A stretch of DNA of 64,000 nt from Sulfuricaulis sp. (GCF_024653915.1 NZ_JANLGY010000020.1:62001-126000), one strand, 5' to 3'; numbered from the stretch's first letter, positions 38,964-47,206 are shown. A program made the numbers and translations. Notes: a model not told the origin generated them from the sequence alone.

Positions 38964-39611
38964 ATGAAGTTGATACTGTTAGGCGCCCCGGGTGCGGGCA
39001 AGGGCACGGTTGCGAAGCAACTGACACAGCTGGACGGCTCGGTACAGATTTCCACCGGCGACATCCTGCGTGGCGCGGTGCAGGCCGGTTCCGATCTCGG
39101 CAAACAGGCCAAGGCCTACATGGATCGCGGTGATCTGGTGCCGGATGAACTGATCATGGGCATCATGGAAAAGCGCCTGCAGGAACCCGACTGCCAAAAG
39201 GGTTTCCTGCTCGACGGTTTCCCGCGCACTATTCCCCAAGCCGAGGCCCTGAAAAAACTGCTGGTGAATAGCGGCATCAAACTCGAGATGGCGGTCAACA
39301 TCGACGTGCCGCGCAACGTCATCCTCGACCGCCTCACCACCCGCCGTACCTGTTCCAATACCAAGTGCCAGGCGATTTACAACGTCAAAAGCATGCCACC
39401 GAAGAAGGAGGGCATTTGCGACAAGTGTGGCAGCCCCATAGTGCAACGCGAGGACGAGACCGAGGCCGCCATCAGCCACCGGCTCGATACTTATAATAAG
39501 AAAACCGCCCCGCTCATCGGTTTCTATGAAAAAGAAGGCATGCTGCTGACCGTCAGCGCCACCTCGAGCGAAGCCGTGATCGACGCCATCAAGAAGAAAC
39601 TCGGCAAGTAA
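38964..39611 (+). CDS. adk: Adenylate kinase
   Basis: 215 residues. The P-loop GAPGAGKGT starts the protein, followed by STGDILRGAV and DGFPRTIPQAEAL. The LID domain has a cysteine-rich insert (TCSNTKCQ and ICDKCG), so it is a zinc-type LID rather than the zinc-free LID of E. coli. It interconverts ATP, ADP and AMP. It is monocistronic, with a strong terminator after the stop. Confidence 0.98.
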   Translation: MKLILLGAPGAGKGTVAKQLTQLDGSVQISTGDILRGAVQAGSDLGKQAKAYMDRGDLVPDELIMGIMEKRLQEPDCQKGFLLDGFPRTIPQAEALKKLLVNSGIKLEMAVNIDVPRNVILDRLTTRRTCSNTKCQAIYNVKSMPPKKEGICDKCGSPIVQREDETEAAISHRLDTYNKKTAPLIGFYEKEGMLLTVSATSSEAVIDAIKKKLGK

Positions 39612-39623
39612 TCGCTGAAAACG

Positions 39624-39670
39624 AAAAGGCCGGTGTCTGTCGCACCAAGGCGGACAGACACCGGCCTTTT
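39624..39670. terminator. Bidirectional intrinsic terminator adk/tesA
   Basis: AAAAGGCCGGTGTCTGTC (39624-39641) pairs perfectly with GACAGACACCGGCCTTTT (39653-39670), an 18-bp stem with an 11-base loop and T-runs on both strands. It ends adk on the plus strand and tesA on the minus strand; the tesA stop codon (39670-39672) touches its edge. Confidence 0.92.
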
Positions 39671-40323
39671 TATTTCCCACCCACATAACGGTCAGCTGGC
39701 ACGCTACGTGGTTCTGACTCAAGCAAGTGGCGCAGATGCGCCCAGACATTTTCCAGCATGCGCGGCTGCGCCCTGGCGCTGGCATGAATCCGATCCGGCT
39801 GCATGAGGTCGTTGCGGGTGGCGATTCCCTCCAGCAGGGACGGTACCAGCGCTACGCCCTGTTCGGCCGCGATTTCACGGTAGATGGCCTGGAACCTTTC
39901 GGTGTATGTTTTGCCATAGTTGGGCGGGAGCTGCACGCCGACCAATAACACACTCGCGCCAGGGCGCTTGGCCTTCGTAACCATCATGCTGATATTATGT
40001 TTCATCTGCTCCAGCGAGAGTCCGCGAAGACCATCGTTGCCACCGAGCTCAATGATGACAAGGGTGGGTTTGTGTTGGGCCAGGAGTTTGGGGAGCCGCA
40101 CCAGACCATTCGCCGTGGTGTCGCCGCTGATGCTGGCGTTAACGATCCGGTAATCGAGGTTTTCCTGCTTGAGGCGCATGCCGAGCAAGACCACCCAGCC
40201 GGACTGTACCTCCATGCCATAGGCCGAGCTCAGGCTGTCGCCGACCACGAGCAGTGTGCGCGCCGCGGCGGACAGGGGAAACAAACCGACCAACAACAGT
40301 ACTGTCAACAAGATACGACGCAT
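39670..40323 (-). CDS. tesA: Arylesterase / acyl-CoA thioesterase I (GDSL family)
   Basis: 217 residues from MRRILLTVLLLVGLFPLSAA, a signal peptide, so the enzyme is periplasmic. SGNH-hydrolase blocks are present: GDSLS (serine 30), the Gly in SISGDTT, Asn in ELGGND, and a C-terminal DRIH that gives the Asp-His pair. It hydrolyses fatty acyl esters and thioesters. It is divergent from ybbA, as in E. coli. The start at 40323 has AAGGTG upstream; only 25 bp separate it from the ybbA start. Confidence 0.93.
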   Translation of the reverse strand: MRRILLTVLLLVGLFPLSAAARTLLVVGDSLSSAYGMEVQSGWVVLLGMRLKQENLDYRIVNASISGDTTANGLVRLPKLLAQHKPTLVIIELGGNDGLRGLSLEQMKHNISMMVTKAKRPGASVLLVGVQLPPNYGKTYTERFQAIYREIAAEQGVALVPSLLEGIATRNDLMQPDRIHASARAQPRMLENVWAHLRHLLESEPRSVPADRYVGGK

Positions 40324-40348
40324 GCCTGCACACCTTAATAATGGAATC

Positions 40349-41014
40349 ATGGTTTCCGCGACCCATCTTTCGAAGCGGGTTAGTACCGCCGAGGGCTTTC
40401 TCGACATCTTGTCGGGTGTGAATCTTGAGATCAAGACCGGTGAACGTGTGGCAATTATCGGCGTATCGGGCTCAGGCAAATCCACCCTGCTCGGGCTGCT
40501 GGCCGGTCTCGATTCCCCCACGCAAGGCGAGGTGATGCTTGCCGGCGAGCGCCTCGACCGGCTCGATGAAGACGGGCGGGCACGCGTGCGTGCCGGACGT
40601 GTCGGGTTCGTGTTCCAGAGTTTTCAACTGCTTCCCGGCCTGACCGCTCTGGAAAATGTCATGCTGCCGCTTGAACTGGCCGGATTCGATGACCCTGAAA
40701 ATGACGCCCGGGGACTGCTCGAACGCGTCGGTCTCGGTGAACGGCTTTCGCATTATCCGCGTCTGCTTTCAGGCGGCGAACAGCAGCGCGTGGCGATAGC
40801 GCGCGCCTTCGCGATCAAGCCCGCGATCCTGTTTGCCGACGAGCCCACCGGCAATCTCGACAGCGCCACCGGCGCGCGCGTTATCGACCTGCTTTTCGAT
40901 CTCAATCGGGAACTGCAGACCACGCTGGTGCTGGTGACGCACGATGAAAGCCTCGCTTCACGCTGCGAACGCCATATACATCTGGATGCCGGCCGCATCG
41001 TGAAGGATTGTTGA
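40349..41014 (+). CDS. ybbA: ABC transporter ATP-binding protein YbbA
   Basis: 221 residues from MVSATHLSKRVSTAEGFLDI. Walker A is GVSGSGKST, the signature is LSGGEQQRVAIARAF and Walker B is ILFADEPTGNLDS. It is of the LolD/MacB-type ATPase class. It works with the permease encoded 2 bp downstream. Divergence from tesA is the classic arrangement. The transported substrate is not established. Confidence 0.95.
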   Translation: MVSATHLSKRVSTAEGFLDILSGVNLEIKTGERVAIIGVSGSGKSTLLGLLAGLDSPTQGEVMLAGERLDRLDEDGRARVRAGRVGFVFQSFQLLPGLTALENVMLPLELAGFDDPENDARGLLERVGLGERLSHYPRLLSGGEQQRVAIARAFAIKPAILFADEPTGNLDSATGARVIDLLFDLNRELQTTLVLVTHDESLASRCERHIHLDAGRIVKDC

Positions 41015-41016
41015 CC

Positions 41017-43512
41017 ATGCACAGCTTGCGCCTGTTCCCGCTGGCGTTGCGCCTGCTGATGCGCGACTGGCGTGCCGGTGAGTTGCGCATTCTGGCCGCC
41101 GCCATTGTGATTGCCGTGGGCGCGGTCACCGCCATCAGCTTTTTCAGTGATCGACTGAATCGTGCCATGACCTATCAATCGGCGGACCTGCTCGGGGCGG
41201 ATCTGCGTTTGACGAGCACTGAGCCGGTGCCGAAATCCTGGCTCAAGGCCGCCGCCGATTACAACCTGCGCGAGACAGAAACACTCGACTTCGCCAGCGT
41301 GGTCGTGCATGGCGAAAAATTGCAGCTCGCCAGCCTCAAGGCCGCCGGGGCAGGTTATCCCCTGCGCGGGGTTTTGCGGACGGCGCTTGCCTTGCATGCC
41401 TTGGAAACGGCAACCAGTGAAATACCCACGCCCGGCACTGCCTGGGTCGAGCCACGCATCATGCAGTCGCTGGGTTTGACCGTCGGCGCGAGCATTGAAA
41501 TCGGCAGCGCGGCGTTCACCGTTACACGTGTTCTCACTTATGAGCCGGGACGCGGCGGAAGTTTTTTCACTCTCGCGCCACGCGTGCTGATACACGGGGA
41601 TGATGTCGGTCGCACGGGAGTGATTCAACCCGGCAGTCGCGTAACTTACAGTTACCTGTTCGCCGGTACTGACAATGATCTGGCGCGCTACAAGGAATGG
41701 CTCAAGACCCGTCTTGGTCCACATCATCAATTGCTCGACGTGCGCGATGGCGGCAGTTCCCTTGGCCGCGCACTGGGACGCGCCGAACGTTATCTCGGCC
41801 TCACCAGTTTGCTGGCCGTGATCCTGGCAGGGGTGGCGATTGCCATGGGGGCACGACGCTACAGTGAACGCCACTTTGATGTCAGCGCCATGTTGCGTTG
41901 TCTTGGCGCCACGCAACGGGATCTTGTAGCGTTGTTTGTGCCGCAATTCCTGTTGCTTGGGCTGATCGCGAGCGCCATTGGCTGTCTATCCGGCTGGCTC
42001 ACACAGGAAGCCATCTTTTATTTGCTCAAGGACCTGCGACCCATGCGTCTGCCGGCCGCCGGGATCGCGCCGGTGATGTTCGGATTCTTCACCGGTCTAC
42101 TGGCGCTCGCCGGCTTCGCGTTACCGCCGTTGCTACGCTTGCAGCAGGTGCCACCGCTGCGGGTCATACGCCGCGAGCTGGCGCCGTTGCCGCCAACAGC
42201 GTGGTTTGTGTACGGCTCCGCCAGCGCGGCAATACTGATACTGATGTGGCGCCACACCGGCAGCTTGCTCCTCACGGCTTCAGTGCTGGCCGGTAGCCTC
42301 GCGGCGTCCCTCGCACTGGCGGCTATTGCCGGCGCGCTGCTGGTCTTCAGCCGTCGCGTGCACCAGCGTGTCGGTGTGGCCTGGCGTTTCGGGCTGAACA
42401 ATCTGTGGCGCCGTACGCAAACGAGCATCGGCCAGATCCTTGCCTTCGGGCTCGCGCTCATGGCGATGGCGGTGATCGCGTTGCTGCGCACCGATCTGCT
42501 GAACACCTGGGAGACACAGTTGCCGCCCGATACGCCGAATCATTTTGCATTCAATATCCTGCCGCAGGACGTGACGGCCGTGGAGAAATTCTTTACGACA
42601 CACCGGATCCCGGCAAACGCGCTCTACCCCATGGTGCGCGGCCGCCTGACCGGGATCAATGGCAAACCGGTGGTCGAGGCAGTCACAAAAGAAGAATCGG
42701 GCAATGAAGCGATCCAGCGCGAGCTCAATCTCACGTGGACCGATACCGTGCCGTCTGACAATCGGATCGTGCATGGAACATGGTGGGACCGCACCGCACC
42801 CGACAATCGGGTTTCTGTCGAGGAAAAGCTCGCCAAAAAACTGGGGGTCAAGCTTGAAGATGAATTGACGTTTTCAATTGCCGGGGCTGAGCTGCGGACG
42901 CGCGTGGCAAATATCCGCACGGTCCAATGGGATTCCTTCCATCCCAACTTCTACATGATCTTCCCTCCCGGAACGCTCGATACATTCCCCGCCACTTATC
43001 TCACGAGCTTTTATCTGGGACCGGACCAGAAGCCGCAGCTGACTTCGCTGGTCCGCGCCTTTCCGGCAATAACGGTGCTCGAGATGGATCAGGTGCTGTC
43101 GCAGGTGCGGACCATTCTCGCGCAGGTGACGGCCGCCGTGGAACTGGTGCTGCTGTTTGTGCTGGCCGCCGGATTTGCAGTCCTGTTCGCCGCTTTGGCC
43201 ACCAGCCTGGATGAGCGTTTTTACGAAGGCGCGCTGCTGCGCACGCTCGGTGCACGCCGGCAACAGCTACGGGCCGCGCACTTCGCTGAATTCTCCGTGC
43301 TCGGCCTGCTCGCCGGCCTGCTCGCCGCGATTGGCACGGAACTCATAGCCTATGTGCTCTATACGCGTGCTTTTGAACTCGAATACAGTTTCAAGTGGCC
43401 GGTATGGCTCGCCGCGCCGTTCCTGGGGGGATTATTAATCGGATTGGCCGGTTATTGGGGCACGCGCCGCGTGGTGCGCCAAAGTCCACTGACTATCCTG
43501 CGCGAACTTTGA
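41017..43512 (+). CDS. ybbP: ABC transporter permease YbbP
   Basis: 831 residues from MHSLRLFPLALRLLMRDW. Two FtsX/MacB-type permease repeats with several membrane helices each are visible, with large periplasmic loops between. Clear membrane stretches include LAVILAGVAIAMGA, FLLLGLIASAIG and LVLLFVLAAGFAVLFAAL. It is the partner of the preceding ATPase. It may link to export or release of lipophilic molecules handled by TesA, but this is inference from gene order. Confidence 0.93.
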   Translation: MHSLRLFPLALRLLMRDWRAGELRILAAAIVIAVGAVTAISFFSDRLNRAMTYQSADLLGADLRLTSTEPVPKSWLKAAADYNLRETETLDFASVVVHGEKLQLASLKAAGAGYPLRGVLRTALALHALETATSEIPTPGTAWVEPRIMQSLGLTVGASIEIGSAAFTVTRVLTYEPGRGGSFFTLAPRVLIHGDDVGRTGVIQPGSRVTYSYLFAGTDNDLARYKEWLKTRLGPHHQLLDVRDGGSSLGRALGRAERYLGLTSLLAVILAGVAIAMGARRYSERHFDVSAMLRCLGATQRDLVALFVPQFLLLGLIASAIGCLSGWLTQEAIFYLLKDLRPMRLPAAGIAPVMFGFFTGLLALAGFALPPLLRLQQVPPLRVIRRELAPLPPTAWFVYGSASAAILILMWRHTGSLLLTASVLAGSLAASLALAAIAGALLVFSRRVHQRVGVAWRFGLNNLWRRTQTSIGQILAFGLALMAMAVIALLRTDLLNTWETQLPPDTPNHFAFNILPQDVTAVEKFFTTHRIPANALYPMVRGRLTGINGKPVVEAVTKEESGNEAIQRELNLTWTDTVPSDNRIVHGTWWDRTAPDNRVSVEEKLAKKLGVKLEDELTFSIAGAELRTRVANIRTVQWDSFHPNFYMIFPPGTLDTFPATYLTSFYLGPDQKPQLTSLVRAFPAITVLEMDQVLSQVRTILAQVTAAVELVLLFVLAAGFAVLFAALATSLDERFYEGALLRTLGARRQQLRAAHFAEFSVLGLLAGLLAAIGTELIAYVLYTRAFELEYSFKWPVWLAAPFLGGLLIGLAGYWGTRRVVRQSPLTILREL

Positions 43513-43577
43513 CATGACAATCACGGGATACGCTTTCCTAAAAAATTCCTGGAGGGGTCCCATCAGGGAAATCATTG

Positions 43578-43631
43578 TGGTATAATGGTTTTTTTCAAGG
43601 CTACCCGGGCTTTTTCCAGTTCTGGGTGGCT
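43578..43631 (+). promoter_or_regulatory. Extended -10 promoter and leader hairpin before small gene
   Basis: TGGTATAAT (43578-43586) is a perfect -10 with the TGn extension; no good -35 exists. GGCTACCC (43599-43606) pairs with GGGTGGCT (43624-43631), including two G-T pairs, and is followed by GTTTTGTT. This hairpin lies at the very start of the expected transcript and could be an attenuator. Confidence 0.5.
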
Positions 43632-43702
43632 GTTTTGTTGCGTTTTCCCTGTTGGAAACACTTTTAACTAACACTTCCGCCGTTTTACCGCGGAACAGGC
43701 CC

Positions 43703-44011
43703 ATGGTTCAGAAAATGACTGACACGACAACTGCTACAGCAAAAGCCAGCCGACCCTCCATGCCGCGCCCGTTTAAAGTGGCACGCGTGGAAAAAACCGA
43801 CGCACCGGACGGGGGCCAGGGACAGGATTGGTACCGCTATGTGCTTGAAAGCGGCCGCTCTACCATCACCGGACAGCGTTGTGGATCACGCAAGGACGTT
43901 ATTGCCTATGCCACGCAATGTGCCGAGCAGTTGAACACCCGCGGAGTAACGGGGCAATCCATCTGGAGCCCGCGCGGAAGAAAACCCGCCGCCGCTCTGG
44001 CCGCAAAATAA
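43703..44011 (+). CDS. Small conserved-looking protein, unknown
   Basis: 102 residues from MVQKMTDTTTATAKASRP. The central block DWYRYVLESGRSTITGQRCGSRKDVIAY is well ordered, and the ends are low-complexity and basic. I do not recognise a family. It has its own extended -10 promoter, a GGAAC near the start, and a strong terminator 1 bp after the stop, so it is very likely a real, independently transcribed gene. No signal peptide or membrane segment. Confidence 0.65.
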   Translation: MVQKMTDTTTATAKASRPSMPRPFKVARVEKTDAPDGGQGQDWYRYVLESGRSTITGQRCGSRKDVIAYATQCAEQLNTRGVTGQSIWSPRGRKPAAALAAK

Positions 44012-44039
44012 AAAAACCCCGCCAACTGGCGGGGTTTTT
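44012..44039. terminator. Bidirectional intrinsic terminator
   Basis: AAAAACCCCGCCA pairs with TGGCGGGGTTTTT around a very short loop, with T-runs on both strands. It ends the small gene on the plus strand and serves the DsrC-like gene on the minus strand. Confidence 0.9.
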
Positions 44040-44076
44040 GTTTCAGGCATCATTCACAAAGCTTTACCGGTGCACA

Positions 44077-44370
44077 TCAAACACAACCCGTCGGTTTAGG
44101 CAGGCCACCGTACTTGGTGATCGGTTTCATCGGGCCGGTCATCCAGAGCTTGAACAGGTCTTTCTGATCCTCCTCGATGAACTTCGCGAATTTTCGAATC
44201 GGCGGCACCACGCTAAACTCTTCGTAATAATCACGCGCTTTCGTGATGTGCGACCACTTCAGGTCATCAAGCGCTACACCATCGACCTCCGCCATGGCGC
44301 GGCCAATTTCCGGTGTCCACGCGTCTCGATCAATCAAGTAACCATCACCATCACGTTGCGGAATTTCCAT
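44077..44370 (-). CDS. TusE/DsrC family sulfur-carrier-like protein
   Basis: 97 residues ending GGLPKPTGCV, with the penultimate cysteine that carries sulfur in this family. The second cysteine of true DsrC, about ten residues upstream, is replaced (MKPITKYGG has none), so it is TusE-like or a DsrC paralogue without the disulfide-forming pair. DsrC/TusE proteins relay sulfane sulfur to tRNA thiolation or sulfur oxidation. GAGAGG lies upstream of the start. It is monocistronic, between a terminator and the mutarotase gene. Confidence 0.9.
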   Translation of the reverse strand: MEIPQRDGDGYLIDRDAWTPEIGRAMAEVDGVALDDLKWSHITKARDYYEEFSVVPPIRKFAKFIEEDQKDLFKLWMTGPMKPITKYGGLPKPTGCV

Positions 44371-44488
44371 TACAACCTCTCTTCAAAAAAAACCAAACCG
44401 AATACCAAGCATCTCTGTTTAAGCTGATTAATTATCATGCAATAACATAGCAAAAGAATCAACTTTTAAAGAAATAGGTGTTTGCAGA

Positions 44489-45406
44489 TTACCCTGAGTA
44501 TTTTTCCGTCCAATATTCCACCGCGAGCGTGTGACGGCTGCCTTTCCTGATTGTCACCACATTTTCCGCCGCGTTAGCGCTCTCAACACAAACCATCCCG
44601 CGCCAGCCATCCGGGCCAAAATCACCCATTTTATTGGCCTTCTCGGTCCAGGGATTCCACACCACGGTTGAGTAACTACCCGATTTCGCTACATGGATGC
44701 GACGCTTCAAGCGCGGATCTTCAATCACGCACTCGGCATCGGTATTCGAATAAATCCGGTCTGTCTCTGCGGAGAAAACCACCGGTCCGTCCTGGCGGCG
44801 ATGCACATTGCCGCCACCCACCTTGTCGAGGTAGTCACAACCTTCCAACCCGCCGATGCGGATATCAGCAATGTCACCAATGTGAAAATAAGCATGCAAG
44901 GCCTCACCAATGACTGCATCTTCATTCCCGAGATTGTCGGTGGCAAGCGCAATCTTGAGTCTCGGCCCCACGGTGATGGTAATAGATAACTTTGTCCGAT
45001 GTGGCCACATGGTGCGCGTCTGATCTGTTTCCACCAGAGTCAGCGCTATTTCAGTTGCACCGTTATCGAGTGCGCGCGTGGCGGTCACTTCCCATGGCAC
45101 GGTACGAGCGAACCCATGCGTCGGTCGCTTGGGATCTGTCGCGTGTGTCCCAAACCATGGCCAGCACACCGGCACACCACCGCGAATAGATTTCCCGGGA
45201 GTAAAATTGGCGGCGCGCGATAGCCACACCACGGGCTCGGTTTCCGATTTCGGCTGCCAGCTCATGATATGCCCACCTTGCAGGGCAAGGGTGGCACTGG
45301 CATGGGCATTAATCACTTCCATAACAGCCAGGCCACCTGGCATTTCCTTGAAAGAAATCTGTCCAGACAGACCAAAACGCAGGTTTAAAGCAGATAAATC
45401 AGCCAT
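44489..45406 (-). CDS. D-hexose-6-phosphate mutarotase (YeaD-like)
   Basis: 305 residues. GGVPVCWPWFG, PTHGFARTVPWEV and GEALHAYFHIGDI follow the glucose-6-phosphate 1-epimerase family (YeaD in E. coli, YMR099c in yeast), with the catalytic His in the HAYF region and Glu in the C-terminal half. It equilibrates alpha and beta anomers of glucose-6-phosphate. It lies downstream of, and on the same strand as, the ParA-glycogen-binding fusion, 171 bp away. Confidence 0.9.
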   Translation of the reverse strand: MADLSALNLRFGLSGQISFKEMPGGLAVMEVINAHASATLALQGGHIMSWQPKSETEPVVWLSRAANFTPGKSIRGGVPVCWPWFGTHATDPKRPTHGFARTVPWEVTATRALDNGATEIALTLVETDQTRTMWPHRTKLSITITVGPRLKIALATDNLGNEDAVIGEALHAYFHIGDIADIRIGGLEGCDYLDKVGGGNVHRRQDGPVVFSAETDRIYSNTDAECVIEDPRLKRRIHVAKSGSYSTVVWNPWTEKANKMGDFGPDGWRGMVCVESANAAENVVTIRKGSRHTLAVEYWTEKYSG

Positions 45407-45500
45407 GCGAGGGGTTGCGCCCGGAATTCGCTGAAAATAATCGATGAGTGAAGTTAATCATGCGCGGCCATTGTAACGACTTCATCCACCGTGCCTAGCG

Positions 45501-45516
45501 GCCGGGACCGCCCGGC
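45501..45516. repeat. Short hairpin between mutarotase and ParA-fusion genes
   Basis: GCCGGG-ACCG-CCCGGC is a perfect 6-bp stem in the 171-bp spacer. No T-run follows on the minus strand, so it is not a canonical terminator. Confidence 0.4.
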
Positions 45517-45577
45517 ATGTGATCAGTCAGTCGTCCTGCAAGAGGAATGGCGAGTCAAATTTCTGCAGGCGCCGCCA

Positions 45578-46720
45578 CTAGGCGCTGGCCGTTTCCTGTT
45601 CTTCCTCCACTTGCAAGACCGAATTGAATCCACCTGAATAATTCGGCACCTGTTCGGGATTGGAGGGATCCTCCTGCCAGATGCCATCAACAATTAAACG
45701 ATACTGATATGCGCCGGGCATCAACATGACAACTTTTTCCACAAAGTCGTTTTCCGTACGGGTAACGATGCCTTGATCCGGCCGCCAGTCATTGAAACTT
45801 CCAGCGAGCTTCACATCCCTGCCGTTGAAATCGTAAAAGCGCAACACCACCTTTTGTCTTCCGCCATGCCCAGCGAGACGCGACCTGGCTTCTTCGAAGG
45901 CGCGCTTCATCGCGGTCAGGCGCGACAAGGTCTCGCTTTCGCTTTCACCCACTGCCGCCGCAGGGTCCTGCAAAATAAACATCAGCTCATTCGCCAGCCG
46001 ATCGTACTGCACGGCAACAGTCGAAGTCGGGTCATAGGCAATGATCGGCACACCCTGGCGCACGGCCTCTTTAAGCCGCACCGTGAACTGCACCATGACG
46101 GACAGCACATCATCGGCAAAGCGCTCTCCCACCTCATGCAAAAACTGCCGACACAGGCGCGTGCGACTGTCGACCAACGTGGGCAGAACACGGATAGGAA
46201 TTTTACGTCCATGGCGTTCACGCAACTCACGGATGATTTCGTACATCCGGTCGATGCCGTGCATGCCAAACAGACTCATCTCGATCGGGATCAGCACCAG
46301 GTCCGCCGCCGTCAGCGCATTGAAGCAGAGCAGCCCCATTGAGGGTGGGCAGTCGATAACGATATAGTCGTAGCGATCGCGGATCGGCGCCAAGTGTTTC
46401 TCAAGCTGAATGTCGCGCTCATCGCTTCGAACCGGCAGATGTTCCGCCGCGGCGAGCATCTTGGTCGCTGGGGCCACATCCACGCCGGTGAAAACATTGG
46501 GCAGAATAATATCTTCGATACCGATTTCCCCGGTTAAAACATCATACAAATCGCGCGCGTCCTCGTTGTATACACCGAATCCCAGCGAGGAGTGGCCCTG
46601 CGGGTCCAGGTCCAGTAACAATACACGCTGTTCTTTTTTTCCAAGACAGGCAGCGAGATTGATAGCGGTAGTGGTTTTCCCGCAACCACCCTTCTGATTG
46701 GCAACGGCAATGATTTTCAT
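45578..46720 (-). CDS. ParA/Soj-type ATPase fused to a C-terminal glycogen-binding (AMPK-beta-like CBM48) domain
   Basis: 380 residues. Residues 1-250 form a ParA ATPase: deviant Walker A KGGCGKTTT (10-18), Walker A' LLLDLDPQGHSS (35-45) and Walker B YIVIDCPPS (119-127). Residues about 255-285 look like a charged helical linker. Residues about 290-373 match the carbohydrate-binding module of AMPK beta subunits: VKLAGSFNDW, AYQYRLIVDG, IWQEDP and GGFNSVLQV. The sugar-stacking and contact residues Trp312, Trp348 and Asn366 are retained; the usual Lys is Arg341. No ParB gene is nearby. GGAGG precedes the start. A role in positioning glycogen or linking polysaccharide state to a ParA switch is my inference. 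Confidence 0.9.
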   Translation of the reverse strand: MKIIAVANQKGGCGKTTTAINLAACLGKKEQRVLLLDLDPQGHSSLGFGVYNEDARDLYDVLTGEIGIEDIILPNVFTGVDVAPATKMLAAAEHLPVRSDERDIQLEKHLAPIRDRYDYIVIDCPPSMGLLCFNALTAADLVLIPIEMSLFGMHGIDRMYEIIRELRERHGRKIPIRVLPTLVDSRTRLCRQFLHEVGERFADDVLSVMVQFTVRLKEAVRQGVPIIAYDPTSTVAVQYDRLANELMFILQDPAAAVGESESETLSRLTAMKRAFEEARSRLAGHGGRQKVVLRFYDFNGRDVKLAGSFNDWRPDQGIVTRTENDFVEKVVMLMPGAYQYRLIVDGIWQEDPSNPEQVPNYSGGFNSVLQVEEEQETASA

Positions 46721-47206
46721 GAGACTGATACCTCCGGCCTTCGGCCAATAAAAAAGAGAGCGGTAATTCGCTCCCTTGGTTTTGATATCGGTTTAGATTC
46801 GGCATTCGCTGCCAAGGTATAGCGCCAGGCAGTTCGGATTGAAGGAAAATCGAATGTAATAACCCCCTCCCGGGAGATTCTCCGGGACGACGGCTACTGG
46901 ATAGTTTGGAAAAAAAGACGAAATGAAAAAAGCGGGAAGGATATCGCTCTTGCAAGGAGCGTAACGGAGTAACCGGATCGGTTACGTGGTGGCGAACAGG
47001 CCACCTCCCCGTCGTGCGGGACGCACTGGTGTTGCTGTTAGTAAACCCGAGTTGGTCAATCCGTTGAACCTCCAAGGGAGCAGATGGCGAGAAAGTTTAT
47101 GGACTCGCTGTCAAAAGTCAAGGAATAACAAGACGCTTGCACGAGATGAGCCGGGATGAGCCGGACTGTACGACTGCTCTGGGAAATTTTCCAAGCGCGA
47201 CGCGGA
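46721..47206. other. Structured 486-bp non-coding region upstream of ParA fusion
   Basis: No gene is convincing. Hairpins: CTGCC/GGCAG (46809-46832), CCGGGAGA/TCTCCGG (46870-46886), CGCTC/GAGCG (46945-46961), GTAACCG-GAT-CGGTTAC (46969-46985), GGTGGC/GCCACC (46988-47005) and CCCG/CGGG (47008-47020). CGTAAC (46960) can instead pair with GTTACG (46981), giving an alternative fold. The plus strand carries 19 GGA triplets between 46801 and 47220. It could hold a long leader, a small RNA, or both. Confidence 0.45.
46750..46775 (-). terminator. Terminator-like hairpin just upstream of ParA fusion gene
   Basis: Minus-strand GGGAGCG-AATTAC-CGCTCTC (one G-U pair) is followed by six T residues, with flanking CCAA/TTGG extending the stem. 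It ends only about 30 bp before the ParA-fusion ATG. It may end transcripts from the dsbA-like gene, or work as an attenuator. Confidence 0.6.

Noticed and set aside
46801-47200. Structured region considered as tmRNA, 6S RNA or SRP RNA
   Set aside because: No tag-peptide frame or CCA-like tRNA end, no 6S-type closing stems with ssrS neighbours, and no SRP GGAAGGAAGCA-type loop.
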